A DNA stretch of 64,000 nucleotides, taken from Olivibacter sitiensis DSM 17696. GTDB taxonomy: Bacteria > Bacteroidota > Bacteroidia > Sphingobacteriales > Sphingobacteriaceae. Below are positions 32,046-46,514 of the stretch, in pieces (position 1 is the stretch's first letter; every line of letters starts with the position of its first letter). The notes under the pieces are model-generated. The model had not been told where the DNA came from and did not search any database. It worked only from the letters and a program-made list of their open reading frames with translations. The stretch lies in contig NZ_ATZA01000025.1 in assembly GCF_000427965.1 (NCBI RefSeq), forward strand, positions 1 through 64,000, in the 5' to 3' direction. Made by a program: the position numbers and the translations under genes.

Positions 32046-34037
32046 ATGGCTATGAAACGCACAAAAATATATTTTTCGGTTTTGATTCTAATTTTGTCTG
32101 GATCTTGCAATAAATTCCTGGATGAAGAGCCAATTTCGACCATTACACCTGAAATGTATTTTACGGAAGAATCTCACTTCTCAGCTTATTCAATAAACTT
32201 ATATAGCACCTTTACCAATGCTTCGGAGAATAACCAAATCCCATCCAAGGCAATGTATGATGTCAATACCGACAATCAAATCACCCGTTTTGCCAGCGAA
32301 AGTTTTTTTGCACCAGGCCAATACCGGGTTCCGCAAACAGGCGGCGATTGGGATTTTACGGAAATACGTAGTTGCAACTATTTTTTTGATTATGCTTTGC
32401 CTAAATATGAGGCGGGAAACGTTTCGGGAAATAGCGATAACATCAGGCATTATATCGGTGAAGTCTATTTTATGAGGGCTTATGCCTATTTTAAGAAGTT
32501 GCAACTATTGGGTGATTTTCCTATAGTAGAAACTTCATTGACCGATGATAAGGAAATTCTGATAGAGGCTAGTAAACGAATGCCACGTAATGAAGTAGCG
32601 CGATTTATTCTGTCGGATCTGGAGCTGGCAAAGCAATATATGAAACCAACTTCAATTGACGGAGCAAAGAACAGGCTTTCTGCACCTTGTGCCCAATTGT
32701 TCGCTTCAAGAGTAGCTTTGTATGAAGCCAGCTGGTTAAAGTATTTCAAAGGAACAGCCTATGTTCCCAACGGACCAGGTTGGCCCGGTAGCGACAAAAA
32801 TTATAATGCCAATTATAATTTTCCGTCTGGAAGTATAGACGCCGAAATAGAATACTTTTTGACCATTTCAATGGAAAATGCAAAGCAGGTTGCAGATGCC
32901 TTTGCGCTAGTGACAAATACCGGAGTATTGCAACAATCTGCATCTCAGGCGAAAAACCCCTATTATGAATTGTTTGCAGATGTTAATATGGCCGAATATA
33001 GCGAGGTTTTGTTATGGCGGAGATTCGATAGGGGCCAAAATGTTGTTAATGGCTACGTCGGAGAACTGAGGGGAGGACAAATCGGATTGACAAGGGGCTT
33101 CATCGATACCTATCTGATGTCAAATGGACTTCCCATCTATGCTACCGGCTCAGGGTACCATGGTGATGATTACATTGCTGATGTTCGCAAAGACCGCGAT
33201 TCAAGGCTTTACTTGTTTTTGAAGGAGCCTGGGCAACTCAATATCCTCTACCCATATGACGGAGGCAGTACCGACTCTTATCCGGTGGAACCTATTCCAG
33301 ATATTATTGGAGGTGGAGACCATAGGTACCAAACGGGATATGCCCCCCGAAAAGGTTTGAATTTTGATGCCGCTGTAGCCGCGACAAATGCCAATACAGC
33401 TGGAGAACTGATTTTCAGGGCAACAGAAGCTTATCTGAATTATATTGAGGCCTGTTATGAGCGGAATGGATCGCTCAATGCCGATGCGACAAATTATTGG
33501 AAAAAAATAAGGGACAGGGCACATGTAGACAATGATTTGGATAAAACTATTGCCGCTACAGATATGAGTGCTGAGGCAAAAAACGATTGGGGAGCCTATT
33601 CAGGAGGCAATCTCATTGATAAAACGCTTTACAATATCAGGAGGGAAAGGCGCTGTGAGCTTATCAGTGAAGGATTTCGTCGTATGGACCTGCGTAGATG
33701 GCGCGCTATGGATCAATTGATCGTTACGCCTTATCACTTAGAAGGATTCAAACTTTGGGGCCCTATGCGGGATTGGTATAATCCCTCAACGTTAACCTAT
33801 AATGTAGGCGCCTCGAGCACGGTTTCTGACCCTGCATTAAGTGATTATTTCCGTCCTTATCAGAAAACAAGCAATTTCATCTATTACAATGGGCTGAAAT
33901 GGGCAATGGCTCATTATCTTAGTCCTATTGCCATACAGCATTTTTTGATAACAGCGGAAAATAACGTCATTAGCTCTTCACCAATTTATCAAAATCCGAA
34001 TTGGCCAACCGAGGCAAATCAAGGAGCAATTCAATAA
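32046..34037 (+). CDS. SusD/RagB-family glycan-binding lipoprotein
   Basis: This 663-residue lipoprotein (signal ending LILSGSC, Cys21) caps the SusC barrel and binds glycans at the cell surface. SusD features are NKFLDEEPISTITPEMYFTE near the mature start and TPR-like helices with EVYFMRAYAYFKKLQLLGDFP. The RRERRCELISEGFRRMDLRRW segment is the family C-terminal signature. It begins 5 bp after SusC. I use the ATG at 32046; 32052 is equally possible. A strong hairpin follows its stop codon. Confidence 0.95.
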   Translation: MAMKRTKIYFSVLILILSGSCNKFLDEEPISTITPEMYFTEESHFSAYSINLYSTFTNASENNQIPSKAMYDVNTDNQITRFASESFFAPGQYRVPQTGGDWDFTEIRSCNYFFDYALPKYEAGNVSGNSDNIRHYIGEVYFMRAYAYFKKLQLLGDFPIVETSLTDDKEILIEASKRMPRNEVARFILSDLELAKQYMKPTSIDGAKNRLSAPCAQLFASRVALYEASWLKYFKGTAYVPNGPGWPGSDKNYNANYNFPSGSIDAEIEYFLTISMENAKQVADAFALVTNTGVLQQSASQAKNPYYELFADVNMAEYSEVLLWRRFDRGQNVVNGYVGELRGGQIGLTRGFIDTYLMSNGLPIYATGSGYHGDDYIADVRKDRDSRLYLFLKEPGQLNILYPYDGGSTDSYPVEPIPDIIGGGDHRYQTGYAPRKGLNFDAAVAATNANTAGELIFRATEAYLNYIEACYERNGSLNADATNYWKKIRDRAHVDNDLDKTIAATDMSAEAKNDWGAYSGGNLIDKTLYNIRRERRCELISEGFRRMDLRRWRAMDQLIVTPYHLEGFKLWGPMRDWYNPSTLTYNVGASSTVSDPALSDYFRPYQKTSNFIYYNGLKWAMAHYLSPIAIQHFLITAENNVISSSPIYQNPNWPTEANQGAIQ

Positions 34038-34040
34038 ATT

Positions 34041-34078
34041 TTAAACGAGCGCCAATCCACGAATTGGTGCTCGTTTAA
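34041..34078 (+). terminator. Intercistronic hairpin after susD
   Basis: A 16-bp stem (34041-34056 with 34063-34078, one G-U pair) with a 6-nt loop lies just after the susD stop codon, and no T-tract follows. Such hairpins often lie between susD and the enzyme genes and can dampen transcription or protect the susCD message. Confidence 0.55.
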
Positions 34079-34092
34079 GTAGTAATTCTAGC

Positions 34093-35778
34093 ATGATTGT
34101 TTACATTCCGAAAAAGGCATCTATTCGTTATACAGTCGAAAAAATATTTGCTTTTTCCTGTACTTTTCTTCTGGGTATCTGTTTGGTGTCTGCTCAAAAA
34201 ACGGAGCAACACCTTTCATCCGAAGGTCGTCAAATCAATATTGATTTGTCTCATGTCAGAGGCGATTTTGATAAATTTTACAATGAAAGTGTTGGTGCTG
34301 GTCGTGCCTATTCGCTGATGCGTGCCGATCATCAGCAGCACATAGCCATGGCCGCCAAAGAATGCGGGTTTAAGTACCTGCGTTTTCATGGGTTATATCA
34401 GGACGATATGGGCGTATACAGGTTGAACAAGTATGGAGAGCCATTCTATAGCTGGCAATATGTGGATGCTGTTTATGACTTTATTCTCGGCATTGGCATG
34501 CGCCCCATATTGGTGTTTGATTTTATGCCCGAAGCGTTGGCAAGCGGTACGAAAACGATTTATTGGGAAAAAGCGAATATTACACCACCCAAAGATTACG
34601 GCCGTTGGTACGGCCTGGTAAAAGCAACTGTCGAACATTTTACACAACGATATGGCCTTGAAGAGGTGAGACAATGGCTGTTTGAAGTCTGGAACGAGCC
34701 AGATGGTTATTTTTTTACAGGCGATTTGAACGAATACCTGAAACTATATGATTATACCGCTCGTGCCGTCAAAAGTGTGAGTGCTGATTATCGAGTAGGA
34801 GGACCTGCTATTGCAGGGGATACCGATTGGATAACGGCTTTGGTAGACCATTGTCATCAGAAAAATGTCCCCTTGGATTATATTTCGTCCCACGCCTATT
34901 CAACGCGTGAGTTTTATCCCGATTCCGTTTATAACAAACTGCCTGATGCTGATTATATGAAGCGGGTTCCCGTTTGGTCTCCCGGCACACCATGGGCGAT
35001 GGGCAACGTAGCCTATAATCCGGACGGGGTGATGGATGGGGTGAAATCATCTCTGGAAAAAGTGTCAACATCACCTATGCCGTATTTGGAAGTCTATTTT
35101 ACGGAGTGGGGGTTGACCTGGGATTATTGGGATCCTTTGCGTGATGCTTACCAGGCGGCATCCTATCTTTTGACAAAAATAAAAGAAGTGGACGGACAGG
35201 TTAAATCTTTGTCCTATTGTGAAGTTTCGGATGTGTTTGAAGAAGATGGCCCTCCTACCGGAGATTTTCATGGAGGTTTCGGACTGATTAATCTGCAAGG
35301 CATACCTAAGCCGGCTTATTTCGCTTACAAATACCTGAATAGGTTGGGCGATACGGAATTGATTTGCGCTGACCCAAAGGCAATTGCATGTAAGACAGGA
35401 GACGCCGTACAAATATTGTTTTGGAATGATGCCCATCGTCAAGATGATGTGGATAAAATATACTATGCTAAGGACATACCTCCACTTTCAGCAGGGAAAG
35501 TAGCTGTTTTTGTCTCGGGATTAAAGCCAGGGAAATATCGAGTAAACGTTCATAGTGTCGGTTATCGTCAAAATGACGCCTTTACTGCATATCTAGGATT
35601 GAACTACGATGGAAGCATTAGTCGTGAACAGGTTGCTTGGTTACAAGAACAAAGTAATGATAAACCTTTAAGGAGTGAAGAGATAATTATAAAACAGTCT
35701 GATAAACCATTTGAATTCAAAACCGATATGAGGGAAAATGATGTTTTTCTTATCCTGATGGAGTATGTAGGAACATAA
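34093..35778 (+). CDS. Glycoside hydrolase family 39 (beta-xylosidase/arabinosidase-like)
   Basis: The 561-residue secreted enzyme has a signal peptide (KIFAFSCTFLLGICLVSA). The GH39 (beta/alpha)8 barrel includes acid/base Glu202 in EVWNEPDGYF and nucleophile Glu338 in VYFTEWGL, and a beta-sandwich C-terminal domain follows from about 450. GH39 members act on xylosides, arabinosides and iduronides; the substrate cannot be fixed. It is the first enzyme after SusD, and an IS110 insertion follows about 100 bp after its stop. Confidence 0.88.
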   Translation: MIVYIPKKASIRYTVEKIFAFSCTFLLGICLVSAQKTEQHLSSEGRQINIDLSHVRGDFDKFYNESVGAGRAYSLMRADHQQHIAMAAKECGFKYLRFHGLYQDDMGVYRLNKYGEPFYSWQYVDAVYDFILGIGMRPILVFDFMPEALASGTKTIYWEKANITPPKDYGRWYGLVKATVEHFTQRYGLEEVRQWLFEVWNEPDGYFFTGDLNEYLKLYDYTARAVKSVSADYRVGGPAIAGDTDWITALVDHCHQKNVPLDYISSHAYSTREFYPDSVYNKLPDADYMKRVPVWSPGTPWAMGNVAYNPDGVMDGVKSSLEKVSTSPMPYLEVYFTEWGLTWDYWDPLRDAYQAASYLLTKIKEVDGQVKSLSYCEVSDVFEEDGPPTGDFHGGFGLINLQGIPKPAYFAYKYLNRLGDTELICADPKAIACKTGDAVQILFWNDAHRQDDVDKIYYAKDIPPLSAGKVAVFVSGLKPGKYRVNVHSVGYRQNDAFTAYLGLNYDGSISREQVAWLQEQSNDKPLRSEEIIIKQSDKPFEFKTDMRENDVFLILMEYVGT

Positions 35779-35881
35779 TCAGGTTAAAATACGACCCGTC
35801 GTTGATTGCTTCTTTAACAGCCTTCAGGCTAGGACAGTGACAGATAGTTGGAGTTTTGAACAGTCGTTAAATTAAATAAAG

Positions 35882-40726
<4,845 letters not shown>

Positions 40727-40752
40727 GTGATTTCAACAGTATAAATTTTGTT

Positions 40753-42816
40753 ATGAAGTATTTTTTAAGTTCAGGCAGTTTACGTACGGTTTCTGTCTTA
40801 TTCGCAATTCTTTTTTCAGGAATACTATCAAGTGCCCAAACGCGCTGGGAAATACAGCCAGATGGTTCTATTATCTGGAATATTGATAATCGTTTGCCTC
40901 ATTTCGACCATGTCGAAATGAGTGGCGAGCAGATGTCGGTCATCTTGCGCTATGGTGTCAATGCGGATGGAGCCTTTGCGGCCGAGCGCATGGTGATATG
41001 GCCCATGTTGCGGACCATTCCGAATGATACGCACGCCAGCTTGCGGCAGCGATTTTCCATTGATTACCCTTCTTTGCTGATTGTCAACGGATTTTCGTTG
41101 CAGCAAGAGCGCGTAAAATCCATACAGCTAGATGGCAAAGTGACGGCGATCAGTGAGTACGGCCTTGGTTTAGCCGTCAATACCGGTGCTAAACAAATCA
41201 TTGACACTAAGCCAGCAGTAGAAATCACGCGTATATTTTACCCCTCAACCGATAAGCCGCTTTTGGGTGAAACGTACGTTGTAAAAAACATCAGTTCCGA
41301 AAGGCAAACGGTCCTTGTTCCCAACGAGCGTACTGTTTATCAAACCGACCCGCAAAAAGGCGTTGACGGCAGTTACACCATGATTGCCAAAATTCAGGAG
41401 GGCGATGCGGGACTTTTCTTTTTGGAGCCGCAGCAAACGCTGACGTTTAGCGCTTCTGTTCAGGCATATAAGAAAGGGCAATCCGAGCTGAATCCCCTTA
41501 TGCGGGAGGAAAGGCTGGCTCGTGAGCGCTTTGTGAACGAGATGTGGTCAAAATTAGTATTTAACTCCCCTGACCCGGTTCTAAATACGGCCTTTGCTTT
41601 TGCCAAGATAAGGGCTTGTGAGAGCATTTTTAAAACAGCGGGCGGATATATGCACGGACCGGGAGGCGATAATTTTTACGCCGCCATATGGGCAAACGAT
41701 CAGGGGGAATACATGAATCCTCTATTTCCGTTTATCGGGTACGATCTTGGCAACAAATCGGCCATCAACTCGTTCAGGCACTTTGCCCGCTTTATGAACG
41801 ACGAATATAGGTCCATACCCAGCTCCATTATTGCCGAAGGAAAAGATATCTGGAACGGTGCAGGAGACAGGGGCGATAATGCCATGCTTGCCTATGGTGC
41901 CACGCGTTATGCCTTGGCGCTCGGTGACAAGCAGGAAGCAGAGGAATTGTGGCCCCTGATCCAATGGTGCCTCGAGTATTGCAGACGTCATCTGAATGAT
42001 GAAGGCGTTGTGATGTCCGATTCCGATGAACTGGAAGATCGGTTCCCCTCTGGGAATGCCAATCTTTTCACATCGATACTCTACTACGATGCGTTGATCT
42101 CTGCCGGACACCTGGCAGAGGAAATCGGTAAGCCGGGGCGCGTGTCCCAAACCTATAACAAGGAAGCCGCCCGAATGCGAAAAGCCATCGCGGATTATTT
42201 TGGCGCCACAGTCGAAGGGTTTGAGACATACCGCTATTATGAGGGTAACGAGGTACTCCGCGCATGGATCTGCCTACCGCTGACCGTGGGGATCTACGAC
42301 AGGAAAGTAGGCACTATTGACGCGTTATTTTCACCAAGGCTATGGACGAAAGACGGCCTGCTGACCGAGGCTGGATCAGAAACGTTTTGGGATCGCGCCA
42401 CTTTGTATGCGTTAAGGGGTGTTTATGCCGTAGGCGAGAGAGGTAAAGCAACCGAATACCTGAAGCGTTTTTCCGCCGAACGGCTATTGGGCGGGCACGT
42501 TCCCTATGCCATAGAAGCGTGGCCCGAGGGTAACCAGCGACATTTATCGGCAGAAAGTGGGCTGTATTGCCGAATTTTCACTGAAGGCCTTTTTGGCATC
42601 CGTCCGGTTGGGTTCAACAGTTTCACCCTGGCTCCCCAACTTCCGGACGGATGGGATTTCATGGAGTTGAGAAATGTTCATGCCTTCAAAAACGAGCCTT
42701 TTGACATACGGGTAGAGCGGGAAAATGGCAAGATAAGGACGATAATAAGCAGAAATGGAAACGTGGTGAAAACGGTAAAAACTAACGTAGGGGATACGTT
42801 TGCCGTTATGCTGTAA
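40753..42816 (+). CDS. Secreted probable (alpha/alpha)6 glycoside hydrolase, family unassigned
   Basis: The 687-residue protein has a signal peptide (MKYFLSSGSL..., cleaved near SSAQ), a beta-sandwich-like N-terminal half, and a C-terminal helical half typical of six-hairpin glycosidases: YAAIWANDQGEYMNPLFPF, DIWNGAGDRGDNAMLAYGAT, GVVMSDSDELEDRFPSGNAN and HLSAESGLYCRIFTEGLFG. The acidic residues in these motifs are candidate catalytic residues, but I cannot name a GH family. Its place between GH2 and GH16 enzymes supports a role in the same glycan breakdown. I use ATG 40753, where a proper signal peptide begins. Confidence 0.6.
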   Translation: MKYFLSSGSLRTVSVLFAILFSGILSSAQTRWEIQPDGSIIWNIDNRLPHFDHVEMSGEQMSVILRYGVNADGAFAAERMVIWPMLRTIPNDTHASLRQRFSIDYPSLLIVNGFSLQQERVKSIQLDGKVTAISEYGLGLAVNTGAKQIIDTKPAVEITRIFYPSTDKPLLGETYVVKNISSERQTVLVPNERTVYQTDPQKGVDGSYTMIAKIQEGDAGLFFLEPQQTLTFSASVQAYKKGQSELNPLMREERLARERFVNEMWSKLVFNSPDPVLNTAFAFAKIRACESIFKTAGGYMHGPGGDNFYAAIWANDQGEYMNPLFPFIGYDLGNKSAINSFRHFARFMNDEYRSIPSSIIAEGKDIWNGAGDRGDNAMLAYGATRYALALGDKQEAEELWPLIQWCLEYCRRHLNDEGVVMSDSDELEDRFPSGNANLFTSILYYDALISAGHLAEEIGKPGRVSQTYNKEAARMRKAIADYFGATVEGFETYRYYEGNEVLRAWICLPLTVGIYDRKVGTIDALFSPRLWTKDGLLTEAGSETFWDRATLYALRGVYAVGERGKATEYLKRFSAERLLGGHVPYAIEAWPEGNQRHLSAESGLYCRIFTEGLFGIRPVGFNSFTLAPQLPDGWDFMELRNVHAFKNEPFDIRVERENGKIRTIISRNGNVVKTVKTNVGDTFAVML

Positions 42817-42925
42817 TAACATACAAGAATAGGAAAGGGGAATTATTCATCCTATCTCAGGGAAACCGGTAGGACCGTATCCTTTTTTCTGGATATAACT
42901 AATAGGTAATTAATCTCGTGAGAAT

Positions 42926-44224
42926 ATGAGGCAGGTAATTTTAACCATATTTTTAAATGTTTTTGTGATCAATGTGGTGGTATCTCAAGATCAAAGTGGA
43001 TTTGAATCAATATACAGAGACTTCAACCATGGACAAAGTGTAGACAAAAATACGGAGTGGACACAAGCAATTCAAGTCATTGAACCAGCTTGCAGGTCGG
43101 AAGTAAAAGGAAAGATAATCGTCAAATTTACGGCGGCTGGTATGGATGAAGCCAAAGCATATTGTTGGAGGCAGCCTACTGGAGAAAATCCGAATGAATG
43201 GGGACACGACGCAGATTTAACACCAACAACATTAAAACTGGGAAAAAAAGGAGAAGGTTCATTTTCGTTTAATGCGGATGATTTTCCGGCGGGGCCTATG
43301 AATGTTCGTATATATACAACTAATAAGAACGGGGAAAAGGACGTATTTGAATTACAGCTGTATAATTTGGGCGGTGTAAGATGGAATATGGGGATTCCCG
43401 CGACCGATCCCCCTGGAGCAAGAGGGTTGAAATTGGTGTTTTCGGACGATTTTAGTGGGCCGTTATCCATTTCAAATGACGGGCGGAATGCCCGGTATAA
43501 TGCCCATAAATCACGCTTCGGAGATTTCAGTGGTTGGCCTTTTTCAGATGTCGATGGACTGGACACCCCATTCAGGCAGGTGGACAGCTACTTGAAAATC
43601 GAGGCACGGAGGAAGCCGGGTACAAAAGGAAGCACGGGGTTGATCGCTTCCGTGGATATGGATGGAAAAGGCTTCTGGGCAAAAGCTCCCTGCTATTTGG
43701 AATGTCGCTTCATGGCGCAATCTGCTCCCGGCACATGGCCTGCTTTCTGGACAATCACGGGCCTTGACGAAGGGTTTGCCGGTGACGAACTCGATATTGT
43801 CGAAGCTTACGGCGGCGTGGGGAAAGGTAATCCTAACCATACGGGATATGGTGTTGCCAGCCATTTCTGGTTGCAAACACAACCTGACGGACATCCAGGG
43901 AAGGTTATTCCCATTATGGAACTGGGTGGTAAATCCTATTGGTCAACCACCTTCCATACCTACGGACTATACATCGGTTTGGAAGAAACTATTTATTATT
44001 TTGATAATATTGAAGTATTCCGTCACGCAACCAATAAGATGTCTCGTGATTATCCGCATACATTCCTTGTCAATTATGCGATAGGAGGGATTAGCGGATG
44101 GCCAGTTGATCTGGAGCGGTATGGAAATGGATCGGATATGTATATCGACTTCGTCCGTGTGTATGCCTTATATGATGTTGATTACGTAAGGCCTATTCAA
44201 CAAGTAGAGGAAGATGGTTATTGA
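42926..44224 (+). CDS. Glycoside hydrolase family 16 (endo-glucanase/galactanase type)
   Basis: This 432-residue enzyme carries the GH16 active-site strand with Glu288 and Glu293 in ELDIVE (nucleophile, then acid/base), within a beta-jellyroll fold (LKLVFSDDFSGPLS, YLECRFMAQSAPGTWPAFW). The first about 160 residues form an N-terminal domain (CRSEVKGKIIVKFTAAG...) seen in some surface glycanases. A weak hydrophobic start (QVILTIFLNVFVINVVVS) serves as signal peptide. GH16 enzymes cut internal linkages in beta-glucans, galactans or agars; which one applies here is unclear. The stop codon overlaps the frame region before the GH92 gene. Confidence 0.85.
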   Translation: MRQVILTIFLNVFVINVVVSQDQSGFESIYRDFNHGQSVDKNTEWTQAIQVIEPACRSEVKGKIIVKFTAAGMDEAKAYCWRQPTGENPNEWGHDADLTPTTLKLGKKGEGSFSFNADDFPAGPMNVRIYTTNKNGEKDVFELQLYNLGGVRWNMGIPATDPPGARGLKLVFSDDFSGPLSISNDGRNARYNAHKSRFGDFSGWPFSDVDGLDTPFRQVDSYLKIEARRKPGTKGSTGLIASVDMDGKGFWAKAPCYLECRFMAQSAPGTWPAFWTITGLDEGFAGDELDIVEAYGGVGKGNPNHTGYGVASHFWLQTQPDGHPGKVIPIMELGGKSYWSTTFHTYGLYIGLEETIYYFDNIEVFRHATNKMSRDYPHTFLVNYAIGGISGWPVDLERYGNGSDMYIDFVRVYALYDVDYVRPIQQVEEDGY

Positions 44225-44297
44225 AATCTTCAATGTTTATACCTCAATTCAGAAATTGTTTACGGATGAAACCCATTTAAAAACAAATTATTTTCGA

Positions 44298-46490
44298 ATG
44301 AAAAAGTATGTAATTATTGCAATTGTTTTAGTTTTTGCGCAAACTTCATGCAGCGACAAAAAAGAACTATCCAGCGTCTTACAATACGTCGATCCTTTTG
44401 TGGGCACGACCTATACCGGCCATACATTCCCTGGAGCAGCTTACCCGCTGGGCATGATGCAGCCTGGACCACAAACAGGTAACTTCGAGTGGAAGTACTG
44501 TGCAGGATATAAATACGAGGATCCCTTGATTTGGGGTTTCACGCAAAATCGCCTGAACGGAACTGGAATCCCAGATATGGGTGACATCCTGATGATGCCG
44601 TTTTCCGGTACACCGCGCGGCGACTTTAGAAGTGCCTTTTCAAAGGAAAGCGAAAAAGCCTCACCAGGTTATTATGCCGTTGCCCTAGAGGACAATTCGG
44701 TGGATGTGGAGCTGACCACTACGCCCCATGTCGCCATACATCGTTACCGTTTTAAGAAAGAAAATCCTGCGGTGTATATCGATTTTCAGAGCGGCAACAC
44801 CAGTTCGGAGGATTTGTACAACACCCGCGTATTGTACGCCGATATAAAAGTGGAAGACAGACAAACCATCGGCGGAAAAATGCGGGTAAGGCATTGGGTA
44901 GAACGCGATATGTTCTTTGTGATCCACTTCAATAAGCCTTTCGTCTCGGCAGATACGTTGCTGGGCGACCCAAGAAACAAAGCCCCTAAAATCGTCTATC
45001 ATTTCGATAACGAAAAAGAGCTGAACATCAAAGTGGCTATTTCGATGGTCAGTGTTGAAGGAGCCAGGAAAAATATGGAAGCGGAACTGAGCCACTGGGA
45101 TTTTGATAAAGTGCGAAAAGATGCAGAGGATACTTGGGAAGAATTGCTGTCCCGCGCCATAGTGGAAGGAAGCATAGAGCAGAAGAAGAACTTTTACACG
45201 TCCATGTATCACCTGTTTATCCAGCCCAATAATATTGCCGATGTAGATGGGCAGTACAGAGGAGCGAATGATTCCGTCGCCCTTTCCCCAATAGGCAAGT
45301 ATTATTCTACATTCTCGCTTTGGGATACCTTCCGCGCCGCCCATCCGCTATACACCATCCTTTCGCCAGAAATAGTACCCGATATGGTCAACAGTATGTT
45401 GCTGCACGCCGAAACTTATGGTTATTTGCCCATTTGGGCCTTATGGGGCAAGGAAAGCTATGTGATGATCGGCAACCATGGTGTCCCGCCAGTGGTAGAA
45501 GCCTGTTTGAAAGATTTCCCTGGCGTAGACCAGGAACGCGCCTATCAGGCTGTAAAAAAATCCCTGACGGAACGGCACCGTAAGTACGACTGGAACATGT
45601 ATGACCACTACGGTTATTTCCCTTTCGATTTAGTAAAGGAAGAATCCGCTTCCCGAACATTGGAGTGCGGCTACGATGATTATTGTGCTGCCTTATTGGC
45701 GAAAAAACTCGGTAAAGAAGAGGACTATGAATTTTTTATGAAACGATCCAACTATTGGAAAAATTTGTTCGATCCCGAATCAAAACTGGCAAGGGCAAAA
45801 GACTCAAAAGGGCAATGGCGCACACCATTCGACAAATACCATTTGTCGCATGCGGGAACAGCGGGAGGAGACTATACCGAAGGCAATGCCTGGCAATATA
45901 CCTGGCACGTATTGCAGGATGTGGATGGCTTGATAGAGGCGATGGGGGGAAATGAAGCATTCACGACAAAGCTAGATTCATTGTTTGTGTTAGATGCCCA
46001 AGTGGAGCAGGAAGGCTTTACAGGGGATGTGACTGGGCTGATCGGCCAGTACGCGCAGGGCAACGAGCCGAGCCACCATGTCGTCTACCTGTACAGCCTT
46101 GCAGGAAAAAGGGAGCGTACGGCGGAGTTGGTTCGCGACGTGTTTGACCGTTTCTACAAACCCAAGCCTGATGGCCTGTGCGGCAATGACGACTGTGGGC
46201 AAATGTCGGCCTGGTACCTGTTCAGCGCAATGGGGTTTTACCCCGTAAACCCTGCAAGCGGCGAATACGTGCTGGGCGCACCCCAACTGCCTAAAGTAAC
46301 CTTAAAACTTCCGGAAGGTAAAACGTTTACCGTAATCGCAAATAACCTGTCGGAAGCGAACAAATATGTAAAATCTGTCAAACTGAATAATGTTGAAATC
46401 ACAAATCCAATCATCACCTTTGCACAGATCGTCGAGGGTGGAACATTGACCTTTGAAATGGACTCATCAAGTAGAAGAATAATAGATTGA
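44298..46490 (+). CDS. Glycoside hydrolase family 92 (alpha-mannosidase), lipoprotein
   Basis: The 730-residue exo-acting enzyme belongs to GH92, calcium-dependent alpha-mannosidases. Motifs: YVDPFVGT (30-37), FPGAAYPLGMMQPGPQTG, LWGKESYVMIGNHG, and GNDDCGQMSAWYLFSAMGFY near the end, all family hallmarks. A lipoprotein signal (LVFAQTSC, Cys18) suggests a membrane-anchored enzyme. I start at 44298; a longer frame back to 44214 overlaps the GH16 gene and lacks a signal peptide. It would strip alpha-mannose from glycan side chains. Confidence 0.94.
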   Translation: MKKYVIIAIVLVFAQTSCSDKKELSSVLQYVDPFVGTTYTGHTFPGAAYPLGMMQPGPQTGNFEWKYCAGYKYEDPLIWGFTQNRLNGTGIPDMGDILMMPFSGTPRGDFRSAFSKESEKASPGYYAVALEDNSVDVELTTTPHVAIHRYRFKKENPAVYIDFQSGNTSSEDLYNTRVLYADIKVEDRQTIGGKMRVRHWVERDMFFVIHFNKPFVSADTLLGDPRNKAPKIVYHFDNEKELNIKVAISMVSVEGARKNMEAELSHWDFDKVRKDAEDTWEELLSRAIVEGSIEQKKNFYTSMYHLFIQPNNIADVDGQYRGANDSVALSPIGKYYSTFSLWDTFRAAHPLYTILSPEIVPDMVNSMLLHAETYGYLPIWALWGKESYVMIGNHGVPPVVEACLKDFPGVDQERAYQAVKKSLTERHRKYDWNMYDHYGYFPFDLVKEESASRTLECGYDDYCAALLAKKLGKEEDYEFFMKRSNYWKNLFDPESKLARAKDSKGQWRTPFDKYHLSHAGTAGGDYTEGNAWQYTWHVLQDVDGLIEAMGGNEAFTTKLDSLFVLDAQVEQEGFTGDVTGLIGQYAQGNEPSHHVVYLYSLAGKRERTAELVRDVFDRFYKPKPDGLCGNDDCGQMSAWYLFSAMGFYPVNPASGEYVLGAPQLPKVTLKLPEGKTFTVIANNLSEANKYVKSVKLNNVEITNPIITFAQIVEGGTLTFEMDSSSRRIID

Positions 46491-46514
46491 CAGCAGTTAT
46501 AAAATTAGCTTGAG

